The notes beneath the pieces are model-generated. The model did not search any database and was not told where the DNA came from. It worked only from the letters and a program-made list of their open reading frames with translations. A stretch of DNA of 64,000 nucleotides. It comes from Skermanella stibiiresistens SB22 (GTDB taxonomy: Bacteria > Pseudomonadota > Alphaproteobacteria > Azospirillales > Azospirillaceae). Of this stretch, positions 27,966 through 37,046 are shown piece after piece; position 1 is the stretch's first letter; each line of letters starts with the position of its first letter. The stretch lies in NCBI RefSeq assembly GCF_000576635.1, contig NZ_AVFL01000012.1, positions 124,001 to 188,000 on the forward strand, in the 5' to 3' direction. Made by a program: the position numbers and the translations under genes.

Positions 27966-29147
27966 ATGAGAAATATCCTGCTTGCCACCACCGCCATCAC
28001 CGCGGTCGCCCTCAGCGCGCAGTCCGCGCAGGCGCAGATCGTCGTCAGCCTGGGCGGCTACACCGAGTTCTTCGGCGCCTATTACGACGATGACAGCTCG
28101 GCCCGCACCAGCCGCGAGTTCGCGCTCGAGACCGAGATCGTCGTCCGCGCCGACGGCAAGGCGGACAATGGCCTTCTCTACGGCGCCAAGGTCGAGTTGC
28201 AGAACAGCACCGGCGGCACCAGCCCGTCTGGCGTCGGCACCGACGAGGCATCAGTCTACTTGGGCGGCACCTGGGGCCGTATCGAACTGGGTGACTTCGA
28301 CGGCGCCGCCGACACGCTGGCGATCTACGCTCCCCTGGTCGGCATCGAGCAGATCGACGGCGACGCCTACCGTTTCCTGGAAAACACCCCCGGCACCGGC
28401 CCGCGCGCCGGCTTCGCCCTCGGCGGCATTCCGAACGGCAGCCTGGTGCAGGCGCCCGACAGCGGTGACGCGACCAAGGTCATGTACCTGACGCCGCGCT
28501 TCGCCGGCATCCAGGGTGGCGTCAGCTACGCGACGCAGAGCGGCAACGAGGCCCAGAGCGTCGTCGGTTTCAAGACCGCCGGCGGCTACAAGGATTTCTG
28601 GGAGTTCGGCGCCAACTACACCGGCGAGTTCTCAGGCTTCTCGATCGCGGCCGGCGCCACCGGCAGCACGGCCACCGGGCAGGATCTCGGCACGATCGGC
28701 GGCCCGCAGCTCGAGGACTTCTTCGCTTGGCAGGCCGGCGGCCAGATCGGCTTCGGCGGCTTCAAGGTGGGCGGTGGCTACATCGACGCCGATGACTACA
28801 ACGCGGTCTCCGGCGTTCCCTCGACCTCCGGCGACAGCAGCGTCTGGCACGTCGGCGTCACCTACACCGCCGGTCCGTTCGCGGTCGGCCTGACCTACGC
28901 CGACGCCGAGGGCTTCAAGAGCGGCCCCGAGTTCGACGCCACCGGCGTGGTTCCCGGTACCTACGCCACCTCCTACAAGACCTATGGCGGCGGCGTCGCC
29001 TATACCCTGGCGCCCGGCTTCACGGTCGCCGGCGACGTCATGTATGTCGACGAGGACCTGCGGAACACGGACGCCGTGACCGGCGCCACCACCAATGCCA
29101 GCAACGAGGGCATCGTGGCCGTGCTCAGCACCCGGCTGGATTTCTAA
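27966..29147 (+). CDS. Gram-negative outer-membrane porin
   Basis: 393 residues from ATG 27966, with AGGGA eight bases upstream. Signal peptide with cleavage at QSAQAQI (about residue 23). The mature chain alternates polar and aromatic residues as in a 16-strand beta-barrel, begins VVSLGGYTEFFGAYYDDD, and ends with the outer-membrane signature Phe (STRLDF). General diffusion porin, probably trimeric. A good terminator follows 34 bp downstream, so the gene is monocistronic. The low codon diversity (many GCC, GGC) suggests high expression. Confidence 0.92.
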   Translation: MRNILLATTAITAVALSAQSAQAQIVVSLGGYTEFFGAYYDDDSSARTSREFALETEIVVRADGKADNGLLYGAKVELQNSTGGTSPSGVGTDEASVYLGGTWGRIELGDFDGAADTLAIYAPLVGIEQIDGDAYRFLENTPGTGPRAGFALGGIPNGSLVQAPDSGDATKVMYLTPRFAGIQGGVSYATQSGNEAQSVVGFKTAGGYKDFWEFGANYTGEFSGFSIAAGATGSTATGQDLGTIGGPQLEDFFAWQAGGQIGFGGFKVGGGYIDADDYNAVSGVPSTSGDSSVWHVGVTYTAGPFAVGLTYADAEGFKSGPEFDATGVVPGTYATSYKTYGGGVAYTLAPGFTVAGDVMYVDEDLRNTDAVTGATTNASNEGIVAVLSTRLDF

Positions 29148-29181
29148 TCCGCCGAACGGACCTGATCGGGTTTGAACGAGG

Positions 29182-29212
29182 GGGCGTGGCGCCAAAAGCG
29201 CCGCGCCCTTTT
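29182..29212 (+). terminator. Rho-independent terminator of the porin gene
   Basis: Stem GGGCGTGGCGC (29182-29192) pairs with GCGCCGCGCCC (29198-29208), with one G-T type pair and a CAAAA loop. TTTT follows. Confidence 0.88.
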
Positions 29213-29415
29213 CGTGTCCGGGAGGTTCCGGAACCGACCCCACGGCCCCTGTTCGACACACGCCGCAAGATCATGCCCTGAAAACCGCGTCCCCATTCTT
29301 CCGGCATTCGCGGCAAAGCCTAAAGAATGACGCCGTCATGCGTCCGGACACCTCTTCAAGGCCGCCTTCCCTGGTATAGCGTTGCCGTGATCGATGACCG
29401 CGATGCCAGGGCAGC

Positions 29416-30552
29416 ATGGAAACAAGCACCCTTCCCGATCGACGCGCCATGGCGGGCGACGACGAAACCGGCGCGTCCGGAGCCGAGCGCGATCTGGCTG
29501 GACTGCGCCGGATCACGCTGGCCGCCATAGCACTCGCGGCCGTCGTGTTCGCCTATTACGTCGTGGCGGACCGGACGACGCCGTTCACCAGCGGCGCGCG
29601 GGTCCAGGCCTTCATCGTCCGCATGGCGCCCGAGGTGGCCGGCCAAGTGCTGAGCGTCGATGTGATCGACAACTCGCGCGTCGCCCGGGGCGACACGCTG
29701 TTCAGGCTGGATCCCACGCCGTTCCAGATCGCGGTGGAGCAGGCGCAGGCGAAGCTCGCCCAGGTGGGGCAGAGCATCGGCGCCTCGACGGCGGCGGTGG
29801 ATTCGGCGCAGGCCATGCTCGACGAGGCGCGCGCGGCGGAGGCCAACACGCGTGCCCAGACCGCGCGCACCTTCGAGTTGGTCAAGCGCGGCGTCTACGC
29901 CTCCGCGCGTCAGGATCAGGCGACCGCCGCCCTGGACGAGGCGCTCGCCCGCGTCGTCCGCGCGGAGGCGGAGCTTGCCCGGGCGCGCGAGCAGCTTGGC
30001 CCGGCGGGTGACGGCAACCCACAGGTCCAGGAGGCCATCGCCACGCTGGACAAAGCGCGGTTCGACCTGTCGAAGACCACGGTGACGGCCCCTTCCGATG
30101 GCGTCGTCACGAACCTGCAACTCGCGGGCGGTCAGGTGGTGACGGCGGGCCAGCCGGCCATGACCTTCATCAGCGTCACGGATGTCTGGCTGCTGGCGCC
30201 CATGCGCGAGAACAGCCTGGGTGTCCTGGCGTCCGGCCAACGGGCCGAGGTGGTGCTCGACGTGCTGCCGGGGCGGGTGTTCGAGGCGACGGTGTCCAGC
30301 CTGGGCTGGGGCATCGCCTCGGGTTCGGCGGATCCGGCGACGGGTTTGCCGAAATCACCCAACGAAACCGGCTGGCTGACCAGCCGGGAGCAGTTCCCGG
30401 TGCAACTCGCCTTCGATGCCGACAACCTGCCGCGAGGTGCGCGCTATGGCTCGAAAGCCGCCGTGCTGGTCTATTCCGGCGACAACGCCGTGATGAACGC
30501 GATCGGCTGGCTGCGCATGCGGCTGATCGCCATCCTGACCTATGTCTCGTGA
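29416..30552 (+). CDS. HlyD/EmrA-family membrane-fusion protein
   Basis: 378 residues. One N-terminal membrane segment (about 31-51) follows a cytoplasmic stretch. Then come a lipoyl/barrel half (VRMAPEVAGQVLSVDVIDN), a coiled-coil hairpin about 105-200, and the second half (TVTAPSDGVVTNLQLAGGQVV). It bridges an inner-membrane pump to the outer membrane. The stop overlaps the start of the DUF2955 gene by 11 bases, so it is the AaeA-like partner of that pump. Confidence 0.9.
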   Translation: METSTLPDRRAMAGDDETGASGAERDLAGLRRITLAAIALAAVVFAYYVVADRTTPFTSGARVQAFIVRMAPEVAGQVLSVDVIDNSRVARGDTLFRLDPTPFQIAVEQAQAKLAQVGQSIGASTAAVDSAQAMLDEARAAEANTRAQTARTFELVKRGVYASARQDQATAALDEALARVVRAEAELARAREQLGPAGDGNPQVQEAIATLDKARFDLSKTTVTAPSDGVVTNLQLAGGQVVTAGQPAMTFISVTDVWLLAPMRENSLGVLASGQRAEVVLDVLPGRVFEATVSSLGWGIASGSADPATGLPKSPNETGWLTSREQFPVQLAFDADNLPRGARYGSKAAVLVYSGDNAVMNAIGWLRMRLIAILTYVS

Positions 30553-31606
30553 TACCCCGTCTGATGACACTGGGGCGTTGGAGCGGCGCGCCCACGCCTT
30601 GCGGCTCGCCCTCGCCGTGGCGGTCGGCTTGGTGTTCGAGATCCTGCGGGGTGCGATGGTGCCGCCGCTCGCCGCCGTGATCGCGCTGCAACTCCTGGCG
30701 CTGCCGGGACCGCGGCCCTCCGCGAAAATGGTCGTGGGTTTCTTCGTCGTCGTCGCGGCCACCTCGGTGCTGGCCTATGGCGTATCGGTGTTGACGGCGG
30801 ATCACGCGCTGCCCCACGCGGTGGGAATCGGACTGATCTTCCTGTGGGGCTTCGCCCTCGCGGCCCGGCCGAAAACCACGGCGGTGGGAGCGATGACGCT
30901 GACGATGGCCATCGTGGTCACGACCATGGCGGCTGTCTCCACCGACCTTGCCGGTGTCGTGGTCGCCGGGGTGTTGACTTCGGTGGCGATCGGCATCGCC
31001 CTGGTTTTCCTGGCCCACGCCGTCTTTCCCCAGCGGACGCCGCCCAAGCCCACGGCGGCAGCGGATGGCGCCGCCGCTGGAGTGGGCGCGCGGGCGATCG
31101 TGGCGACCCTGATCCTGCTGCCGCTGCATCTGGCGCTCACCGCCGAGGGCCTCGCCGCGATGGTGGTGCCGCTCACCGTGGCGACGATGCTCCGCCAAGT
31201 CAGGGTCGAGCGGGCGGCGGACCACGCGGTGAGCTTCGCCGCCGGCAACCTGCTGGGCGGAATTGTGGCGGCGGCGGCCGTCCTGGTGGTGAGCCTGCAC
31301 GACACCATTCCGGTGCTGGTCACGGTGACCGCCGCCGCGGCGCTCCTCATCGCGTGCTGGATCGAGCGCGCTCCGGCGCTCGCCGCCGTGCTGCTGCCGG
31401 GCTTCGTCGCGTTCGCCATGCTGTTCGGTCTCGCCTTCGCGCCAGCGTCGCTTTCCGCCGACGTGGAGCTTCCGAAGCGGCTTGTCCAGATCGGCGCCGC
31501 CAGTCTCTACGCGCTCTGCGCGATCAGCCTCGCCCTGCCGTTCATGCGCGGGCCGCGGCCTGGCGCCGGGCATCCCCTGGGGGCGAAGTCCCTCATCCAG
31601 CCCTGA
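30542..31606 (+). CDS. DUF2955/AaeB-like efflux membrane protein
   Basis: 354 residues with about ten membrane segments in two repeats, each starting with a pattern like ALRLALAVAVGLVFEIL. The family resembles the FUSC/AaeB transporters that export aromatic acids with an HlyD-type partner. Translationally coupled with the upstream HlyD gene. No TolC-like outer-membrane protein is present nearby. Substrate inferred only by analogy. Confidence 0.75.
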   Translation: MSRDTPSDDTGALERRAHALRLALAVAVGLVFEILRGAMVPPLAAVIALQLLALPGPRPSAKMVVGFFVVVAATSVLAYGVSVLTADHALPHAVGIGLIFLWGFALAARPKTTAVGAMTLTMAIVVTTMAAVSTDLAGVVVAGVLTSVAIGIALVFLAHAVFPQRTPPKPTAAADGAAAGVGARAIVATLILLPLHLALTAEGLAAMVVPLTVATMLRQVRVERAADHAVSFAAGNLLGGIVAAAAVLVVSLHDTIPVLVTVTAAAALLIACWIERAPALAAVLLPGFVAFAMLFGLAFAPASLSADVELPKRLVQIGAASLYALCAISLALPFMRGPRPGAGHPLGAKSLIQP

Positions 31607-31619
31607 CGCCGGAGGCTCC

Positions 31620-32264
31620 ATGGATTTCTCGGTCATCAATCTCGAACTCGTCGCGACTCTGCTTCTGCTGCTCCTGATTGGCATCGGGCCAAAGATCGCG
31701 CTGGTGCCGTTCCTGGAGAAGACCAAGAAGTTCCCACCGGAGCGGCAGGTCGCCATCGGCAAGCGCATGGTGCTCACCGCCGTGGGGGCGGCGGTGGCGG
31801 TGTTCGTCACCGGTGGTTTGCTGCTGAGACTGCTGCACATCACGACCGGCGCCGTCGCGGTGGCCGGTGGCATCATCCTGGCCCTGATCGCCGTCAAGAT
31901 GGCGCTGGGCGCCGAGGAGGTGGTGGAGAACCACGAGGTGCCGGCCGACCCCGACAAGCTCGCGGTCTATCCACTGGCGATCCCGTACCTGTTCAACCCG
32001 GTCGGCATCACGGTCCTGATCATCGCGTCCGACAGCGTCGATTCGATCGCTGCGGCGGCGCTGGTGCTGGGCTTGGTGCTTCTGGTCGGCGCGTTCGACT
32101 ATCTGGTCTTCAGCAACATCGACAAGATCGCCAAGCGGATCAACCCCACATCGCTGATCGTCTCGGAGATCGTGTTCGGCGTCCTCCTGACCGCCGTGGC
32201 GGTGCAACTCTTCGTCCTCGGGCTGGGGCTCCTGGGAATCATCGAACGGGCCGCGGCGCATTGA
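31620..32264 (+). CDS. MarC-family inner-membrane protein
   Basis: 214 residues starting at ATG 31620, directly behind GGAGG. Six membrane segments, with the MarC-type segments GIGPKIALVPFLEKTKKFPPERQ and IPYLFNPVGITVLI. The family has unknown transport function despite the name. It sits 13 bp after the DUF2955 gene and is the third gene of the HlyD-DUF2955-MarC transcription unit. Confidence 0.85.
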   Translation: MDFSVINLELVATLLLLLLIGIGPKIALVPFLEKTKKFPPERQVAIGKRMVLTAVGAAVAVFVTGGLLLRLLHITTGAVAVAGGIILALIAVKMALGAEEVVENHEVPADPDKLAVYPLAIPYLFNPVGITVLIIASDSVDSIAAAALVLGLVLLVGAFDYLVFSNIDKIAKRINPTSLIVSEIVFGVLLTAVAVQLFVLGLGLLGIIERAAAH

Positions 32265-32312
32265 TCGGGGGGTATGGGGGAGGGGGTGGGTGCCGTCCCC
32301 CTCCACAAGCGG

Positions 32313-33293
32313 TCAGTAGTCCCAGAAGGCCGCCACCCAGCGGAAGGCATCGCCGTCGACCGCCACCCGGCCGATGGATGGGAAGGGCAGGTGCGTGGCC
32401 ACCAGCTGTTCGCGGCTCGCCGCCAACTCTCTCAGAAGCTGGACCCGGACGCGGGCCGCCTCTTCGGGGTCGTGTTCGAAACCGTTATGCCAGTCGGGTT
32501 GGTCGAACCCGACCGCGAACACGGCGTCGCCGGCGAATGTCAGCCCGTCGCCGTCGGACGCCAAGCGGACCACGCTGTGACCGGGAGTGTGGCCGCCGAC
32601 CCGACGAACGACCACCCCCGGCGCCACCTCGCGCTCCGCCTCGAACGGCCGCAGATAACCGCGGTACTCGTCCATGAACCGTTTGGCGGTCGACCGGAGC
32701 GCGTCCGGGAAACCCGGCGGCATGGCGGTGTGGGAGAAGTCGGGCGCCTCCCAGAAGTCGACCTCGGCGGCCGCCACGTGGATCCGCAGGTCCGGACGCA
32801 GCCGTTCCTTCACCCCATCGACGAGCAGCCCGCCGATGTGGTCCATGTGCATGTGTGTCAGCACGACGTCGGTGACGGAGGCGAGATCGACGCCGGCCGC
32901 CTCGAGCCGCTTGATCAACTGCCCGGCTCGCGGCAGATCCAAATTCGGGTCCAGTCCCAGCCCGGCGTCGATGAGGATGGTCCGTCCGCCGCTCCGCGCC
33001 ACCACGACGTTCAGGGGCCAATCGAAAGCATCGCGGTTCAGGAAATTGCCGTCCATCCAAGCCGCCCGGACGGCCGGGTCCACGTTGTGTCCCATCATCA
33101 CGGTCGGCAGCGGTAGCACCCCATCGCTGATCACCAGCACGTCGATATCGCCGACCTTCAGGGCGTAGCGCGATGGAACCAACTCGTCACGCTCCGATCC
33201 ACCGGGGTGTGGGGAAACGTCGAAGTTGATGTTCGTCTCCCACGTCCGCTGTGTTTCAGTATTACGGGCGAGGGGGGTCGGATGCAGTGTCAT
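32313..33293 (-). CDS. MBL-fold metallo-hydrolase
   Basis: 326 residues. Zinc-binding motif THMHMDHIGG (HxHxDH) near residues 146-155, further His in GGHTPGHS near 234-241, Asp in FAGDAVFAVGF, and His in THLPFPS. A stretch of about 35 residues before the fold is poorly ordered. The layout resembles lactonase-type and related hydrolases; the substrate cannot be inferred. No signal peptide. It belongs to a minus-strand run with a membrane protein and an NmrA-like protein, divergent from the CadC-like regulator. Confidence 0.88.
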   Translation of the reverse strand: MTLHPTPLARNTETQRTWETNINFDVSPHPGGSERDELVPSRYALKVGDIDVLVISDGVLPLPTVMMGHNVDPAVRAAWMDGNFLNRDAFDWPLNVVVARSGGRTILIDAGLGLDPNLDLPRAGQLIKRLEAAGVDLASVTDVVLTHMHMDHIGGLLVDGVKERLRPDLRIHVAAAEVDFWEAPDFSHTAMPPGFPDALRSTAKRFMDEYRGYLRPFEAEREVAPGVVVRRVGGHTPGHSVVRLASDGDGLTFAGDAVFAVGFDQPDWHNGFEHDPEEAARVRVQLLRELAASREQLVATHLPFPSIGRVAVDGDAFRWVAAFWDY

Positions 33294-33324
33294 GGTCTGT
33301 CTCCTGATGCTTAAGGTTGGATAG

Positions 33325-33759
33325 TCAGGCGAAGGCGGCTCTCGCGGCGCGGGAGCGGCGGATCGCCCAGAGCGTGAGCGCGATGCCGATGAGGGCCGGC
33401 AGGGTGACGGCGGGAAAATCGCGCGGTATGGCGGAGGGCGCGCAGATGCCGACCGCGACTTCCCACAGGTGGAACAAGGCGTGCGCCGACAGCCACAGCG
33501 TGGCGGCGGTCCACAATCCGATGCGACGGTCCGGCCGTAGCAGGCCGACGAAGAACGCGACGCCTAGGAAAAGCTGGATGATCCCGATATCGCGGATGAA
33601 GTGCTGATTGAAGAAGCCGGTATCGGTCACGCCCGGCACGGCGTCGTACCAGACCAGCGGAGCGGCGAGCATGAAGAGCCCATTCGCGGACAGGAAGATC
33701 CCGTTCAGCGCCACCGCCGCGGTGATCGCGATCGGGGCGGATTCGAAACGCGGTCCCAT
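33325..33759 (-). CDS. Four-helix membrane protein of unknown function
   Basis: 144 residues, four hydrophobic segments (about 11-30, 56-75, 81-100, 117-134) and a conserved-looking HFIRDIGIIQLFLGV region. The start abuts the stop of the NmrA-like gene with one base between, so it is part of that operon. No family recognised beyond similarity of layout to small DoxX-type proteins. Confidence 0.65.
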   Translation of the reverse strand: MGPRFESAPIAITAAVALNGIFLSANGLFMLAAPLVWYDAVPGVTDTGFFNQHFIRDIGIIQLFLGVAFFVGLLRPDRRIGLWTAATLWLSAHALFHLWEVAVGICAPSAIPRDFPAVTLPALIGIALTLWAIRRSRAARAAFA

Positions 33760-33760
33760 G

Positions 33761-34537
33761 TCAGGCTCGCGCGCCCGGTGCCAGTGATTTGGCCGATGAA
33801 CTGGCGAGCCAATCCTCGAACCGCGTCGGACCGATGCGTGGGTTTCCGCCCGGTGTCAGTGACTGATCGTCCAGCACCGAGCCGAAGTAGCGGGCGTGGA
33901 TGTCGGCGATCGCCCGGCGGCCATCCCTCTTCGCGGCCATCACCACTCCAGCCAGCTTGTCCAGCGCGATCGGCTCGGGTCCGGCCACCTCGACGGTGCC
34001 GTTCAGCGGAGGGGCCACCGCGAGATCGGCCAACGTGGCGGCGACGTCATCCGACGCGATGGGCTGGATCAAGGCTGGCGACAGGCGGATCACATCGCCC
34101 TCGGCACCAGCCTCGATGATTCCCCCGATGAACTCGAAGAACTGCGTCGAGCGGAGGATCGTGTAAGGGATATCGGAGGCCTTGATCAGGGTCTCCTGGG
34201 CGACCTTGGCGCGGAAGTAGCCATTCTCGGGAAGCCGGTCGGTGCCGACGACTGACAGGGCCACGTGATGGCCGACACCGGCCGCGCGTTCCGCGGCGAG
34301 AAGGTTGCGGCCGGAGGTCTCGAAGAACTCCAGAACCTTCTTGTCGTCGAACGATGGCGAGTTCGCCACGTCGACGACCACTTGGGCACCGGCGACCGCC
34401 TTGGCCAGCCCTTCGCCGGTGATGGTATCGACACCGGATTTTGGAGACGCCGCCATGACCTCATGTCCACCCTGGCGAAGCCTGCCGACAAGCTTGGCCC
34501 CGATCAGGCCGCTGCCTCCAATGACGACGATCCTCAT
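33761..34537 (-). CDS. NmrA-like NAD(P)-binding protein (atypical SDR)
   Basis: 258 residues from ATG 34537, chosen for GGAGGAG six bases upstream; the open frame continues upstream with no protein-like sequence. Rossmann motif VVIGGSGLIGAKLVGRL at the N-terminus, then VVVDVANSP and the NmrA-type stretch YTILRSTQFFEF. It lacks the Tyr-x-x-x-Lys catalytic pair of classical SDR enzymes. Probable redox sensor or reductase. It leads a minus-strand operon with the membrane protein and the MBL hydrolase, divergent from the CadC-like regulator. Confidence 0.82.
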   Translation of the reverse strand: MRIVVIGGSGLIGAKLVGRLRQGGHEVMAASPKSGVDTITGEGLAKAVAGAQVVVDVANSPSFDDKKVLEFFETSGRNLLAAERAAGVGHHVALSVVGTDRLPENGYFRAKVAQETLIKASDIPYTILRSTQFFEFIGGIIEAGAEGDVIRLSPALIQPIASDDVAATLADLAVAPPLNGTVEVAGPEPIALDKLAGVVMAAKRDGRRAIADIHARYFGSVLDDQSLTPGGNPRIGPTRFEDWLASSSAKSLAPGARA

Positions 34538-34720
34538 GCTTCGCTCCTCCATTTGACATCGACCACGCCGGTCGCGATCGATGAGCGGAGGATGCCTGGA
34601 AACTGGCCGGAAGACCTTGCGGCCTCCTTGAATTTCCATTGAGTCCCGCTTCAAATATCGTCCAAATGGACCGCGATCCTGGCCCTGTTCTTCCAATCCA
34701 TCAGCCTGCCGAGCGCCAGA

Positions 34721-36265
34721 ATGCGAGTCGTTTTTGGGGACCACCTGCTCGACCTCGACCGGCGGGAGCTCTCCCGGGGCGCCGAGGCGATCGCGGTCGG
34801 ACCGCAAGTCTTCGACCTGCTGGTTCATCTGGTGCGTCATCGCGAGCGTGTCGTCAGCAAGGATGATCTGCTGGACGCGGTGTGGGGTGGAAGGATCGTC
34901 TCCGAATCAACCCTGACCAGTCATATCAACGCGGTGCGCAAGGCGATCGGCGACACTGGCGGGGAACAGAGGCTGATCCGAACCATCGCCCGGAAAGGCT
35001 TCCGATTCGTCGGAGACGTCACGGAGCTATCATCCCCAATCGAGCCGCCGGCACAGGTTCTGGCTCTTCCCGACAAGCCCTCCATCGCCGTCTTGCCGTT
35101 CCTGAATCTCAGCGGCGATCCGGAGCGGGAGTATTTCGCCGACGGCGTGGTCGAGGACATCATCTCGGCGCTGTCCCGCATCGGCTGGCTGTTCGTGATC
35201 TCGCGCAATTCCAGCTTCACCTACAAGGGCCGACCGGTGGATGTGAAGCAAGTGGGCCGCGAGTTGGGCGTGCGCTACGTGCTGGAGGGCAGCGTGCGCA
35301 GATCGGCGAACCGCGTGCGCATCACGGGGCAGCTGATCGACGCGACGACGGGCGCGCATCTCTGGGCGGAGCGTTTCGAAAGCGCTCTCGACGATATCTT
35401 CGAGCTGCAGGACCAAGTGGCGGAGAGTGTCGTTGGCGCGATCGCGCCGCAATTGGAGCGGGCGGAGATCGATCGCGCCAAGCGGAAGCCGACCGAAAGC
35501 CTGGACGCCTACGACTACCATCTGCGCGGAATGGCCAGTTTTCACCAGCGAACCCGGGAGGCCGTCGGCGAGGCCCTGCCGTTGTTCCACAAGGCGGTGG
35601 AGCTCGATCCGGACTTCGCCTCCGCCTATGGAATGGCGGCGTGGTGCCATTTCTGGCGCAAGATCAACGGCTGGATGACCGATCCCGCGGCGGAGGTTAC
35701 CGAGGCCGCCCGACTGGCCCGCCGGGCGGTGGAGTTGGGCGTGAACGACGCGGTCGCCCTCACCCGAGGCGGTCACGCGCTCGGCCATTTCGGCGGCGAT
35801 CTCGACGGCTGCATCGCCCTGCTCGACCGGGCGCTGGTGCTCAACCCCAATCTGTCGGCTGCCTGGTATCTCGGCGGCTTCCAACGGATCTCCCGCGGCG
35901 AACCCAATGACGCCATCGACCGCATCGCCCACGCCATGCGGCTCAGTCCCCTGGACCCGGAAATGGTGCGGATGCAGGCGGGAATGGCCATGGCCCATCT
36001 GTTTACCGGACGCTTCGACGCCGCGTCGTCGTGGGCGGAGAAGGCGTTCAGGGACTTGCCGGGATTCCTGCTGGTTGCCGCCATCATCGCGGCGAGCCAC
36101 GCGCTCGCCGGCCGAACGGACGAGGCCCGGCGGGCCTTGGGTCATCTACGCGGGCTCGATCCGGGACTGCGCATCTCCAACATCGACGACTGGGTCCTGC
36201 TCCAGCGTCCGGAAGACCTCGCCGTGTTGACGGAGGGCTTGCGGAAGGCGGGGCTGCCGGAATGA
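34721..36265 (+). CDS. CadC-like winged-helix regulator with TPR-type C-terminal domain
   Basis: 514 residues. Residues 1-105 form an OmpR/CadC-type winged helix (VGPQVFDLLVHLVRHRERVVSKDDLLDAVWGG ending with RTIARKGFRFVG). Residues 120-255 resemble the adenylate-cyclase-like module with IAVLPFLNLSGDPEREYFADGVVEDI and GVRYVLEGSVRR. From 270 on are TPR-like repeats (e.g. LFHKAVELDPDFASAYGMAAW). No membrane segment, unlike CadC. Such regulators usually control neighbouring operons, so the divergent NmrA-membrane protein-MBL genes are likely targets; this is inference. Confidence 0.88.
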   Translation: MRVVFGDHLLDLDRRELSRGAEAIAVGPQVFDLLVHLVRHRERVVSKDDLLDAVWGGRIVSESTLTSHINAVRKAIGDTGGEQRLIRTIARKGFRFVGDVTELSSPIEPPAQVLALPDKPSIAVLPFLNLSGDPEREYFADGVVEDIISALSRIGWLFVISRNSSFTYKGRPVDVKQVGRELGVRYVLEGSVRRSANRVRITGQLIDATTGAHLWAERFESALDDIFELQDQVAESVVGAIAPQLERAEIDRAKRKPTESLDAYDYHLRGMASFHQRTREAVGEALPLFHKAVELDPDFASAYGMAAWCHFWRKINGWMTDPAAEVTEAARLARRAVELGVNDAVALTRGGHALGHFGGDLDGCIALLDRALVLNPNLSAAWYLGGFQRISRGEPNDAIDRIAHAMRLSPLDPEMVRMQAGMAMAHLFTGRFDAASSWAEKAFRDLPGFLLVAAIIAASHALAGRTDEARRALGHLRGLDPGLRISNIDDWVLLQRPEDLAVLTEGLRKAGLPE

Positions 36266-36384
36266 GGGGGTGGGGGGCACTCGGGGCGTCGCGGGGATGA
36301 GGTCGATACTGGAGAAACCAACCGCCACCGCTCCGAGTGCGATTTAAGCTGGGCGGTTGGGCGAACTGATTTGGCTGCGTCTCA

Positions 36385-36555
36385 TCAGGAGTGGAAGTCA
36401 TGGGTCTCGATCTTCGCGAAGGCTTCGAACAGTCCTGCGATCTAACGATCCGCCTATTCGCTCCCCCACCGATCACGGGTGTGATGGTAGATGTCATCGA
36501 GGCGGTGCGAGGCCGCCTCCTGGATATGGACGGCGGCGATTTTGGCTCGGGTCCT
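36385..36555 (-). pseudogene. ParE toxin gene, inactivated
   Basis: Starting one base after the parD stop, the minus strand encodes a RelE/ParE-like chain in one frame: TRAKIAAVHIQEAASHRLD, then IYHHTRDRWGSE, then a stop. The same frame continues ADR, stop, IAGLFEAFAKIETHDFHS, and two TGA codons. Against a ParE template, the start position holds AGG where ATG is expected. TAG codons at 36456-36454 and 36444-36442 fall where Gln and Tyr belong (ADR-Y-IAGLFEAF). The C-terminal third is missing or scrambled. So the toxin is dead by at least three point changes, while the frame itself is not shifted. A short further trace (GGGWFLQYR, near 36320) may be the decayed end. Confidence 0.8.
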
Positions 36556-36556
36556 G

Positions 36557-36700
36557 TTACGCGCGCTCCTTATCGCGTCGGATCAGATCCTCGATATACT
36601 CGCTGACGTTCTTATAGGATCCGGTTTCGCCGACATTGGCGGCCACAAAATCGCTGAGCACACCACTGAGGTGGACGGTCATCGTCGTCGTGCGAGCCAT
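36557..36700 (-). CDS. ParD-family antitoxin (shortened)
   Basis: 47 residues from ATG 36700 with GAGGGA upstream. It is a ribbon-helix-helix DNA-binding domain: TTTMTVHLSG, then LSDFVAANVGETGSYKNVSEYIEDLIRR. Typical ParD antitoxins run to about 80 residues; here the chain stops right after the RHH domain, so the toxin-binding tail is missing. The cognate toxin next to it is a pseudogene. What remains may still bind its own promoter, or it may be a remnant. Confidence 0.75.
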   Translation of the reverse strand: MARTTTMTVHLSGVLSDFVAANVGETGSYKNVSEYIEDLIRRDKERA

Positions 36701-37046
36701 GTCAATGTCCCTCACATGATCACTGTCTTCAATATAACCAGAATCGCACACTGCAAGGTATGGCGTCGATCATGGCTTGCCAGCACGGGAGATTGTGGAG
36801 TCCCCGGCTGAATGAACCGGTGTGCGCCACCGCAGCCGGTTCCCGCGCGCGCAAGTCGGAGAAGAGCGGTGCGTTGGCGCGGCGCTGGGCGATCCGGCGC
36901 TCACGGTGCGCTCGATCGGCGGATTTGCAGCCGTGAGAGAGGGCATCCTTTACACAGCCTCTCCGCGAGTTCGGGAGGGCTTTGAAGATTCTGGCAAAGC
37001 CCCCTTTGTGATAATAGGTCACATGTAACCAGATACGGAGGTTCGC
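36701..37046 (+). other. Non-coding region between the two toxin-antitoxin loci
   Basis: About 345 bp. On the minus side it holds the parD promoter (TATATT-like -10 near 36735). On the plus side it ends in the mazE operator palindrome. Between them the open frames in either strand lack recognisable domains. No tRNA, insertion sequence or terminator visible. Confidence 0.5.
37017..37030 (+). promoter_or_regulatory. Palindromic operator candidate of the MazEF operon
   Basis: GGTCACATGTAACC is an inverted repeat of GGTNACA halves with a single mismatch, ending 16 bp before the antitoxin ATG. Antitoxins of MazE/PemI type autorepress through such palindromes. The ribosome site GGAGG (37038-37042) follows immediately. 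Confidence 0.5.

Noticed and set aside
30176-31957. 593-codon open frame on the minus strand
   Set aside because: Antisense to the HlyD-DUF2955-MarC genes, whose products have clear membrane and barrel patterns.
33761-34840. Longer start for the NmrA-like protein
   Set aside because: The upstream 100 codons are not protein-like and overlap the divergent regulator gene; the GGAGGAG site supports ATG 34537.
36391-36606. 71-codon plus-strand frame after the CadC-like regulator
   Set aside because: It is antisense to the ParE remnant and parD end, and has no family features.
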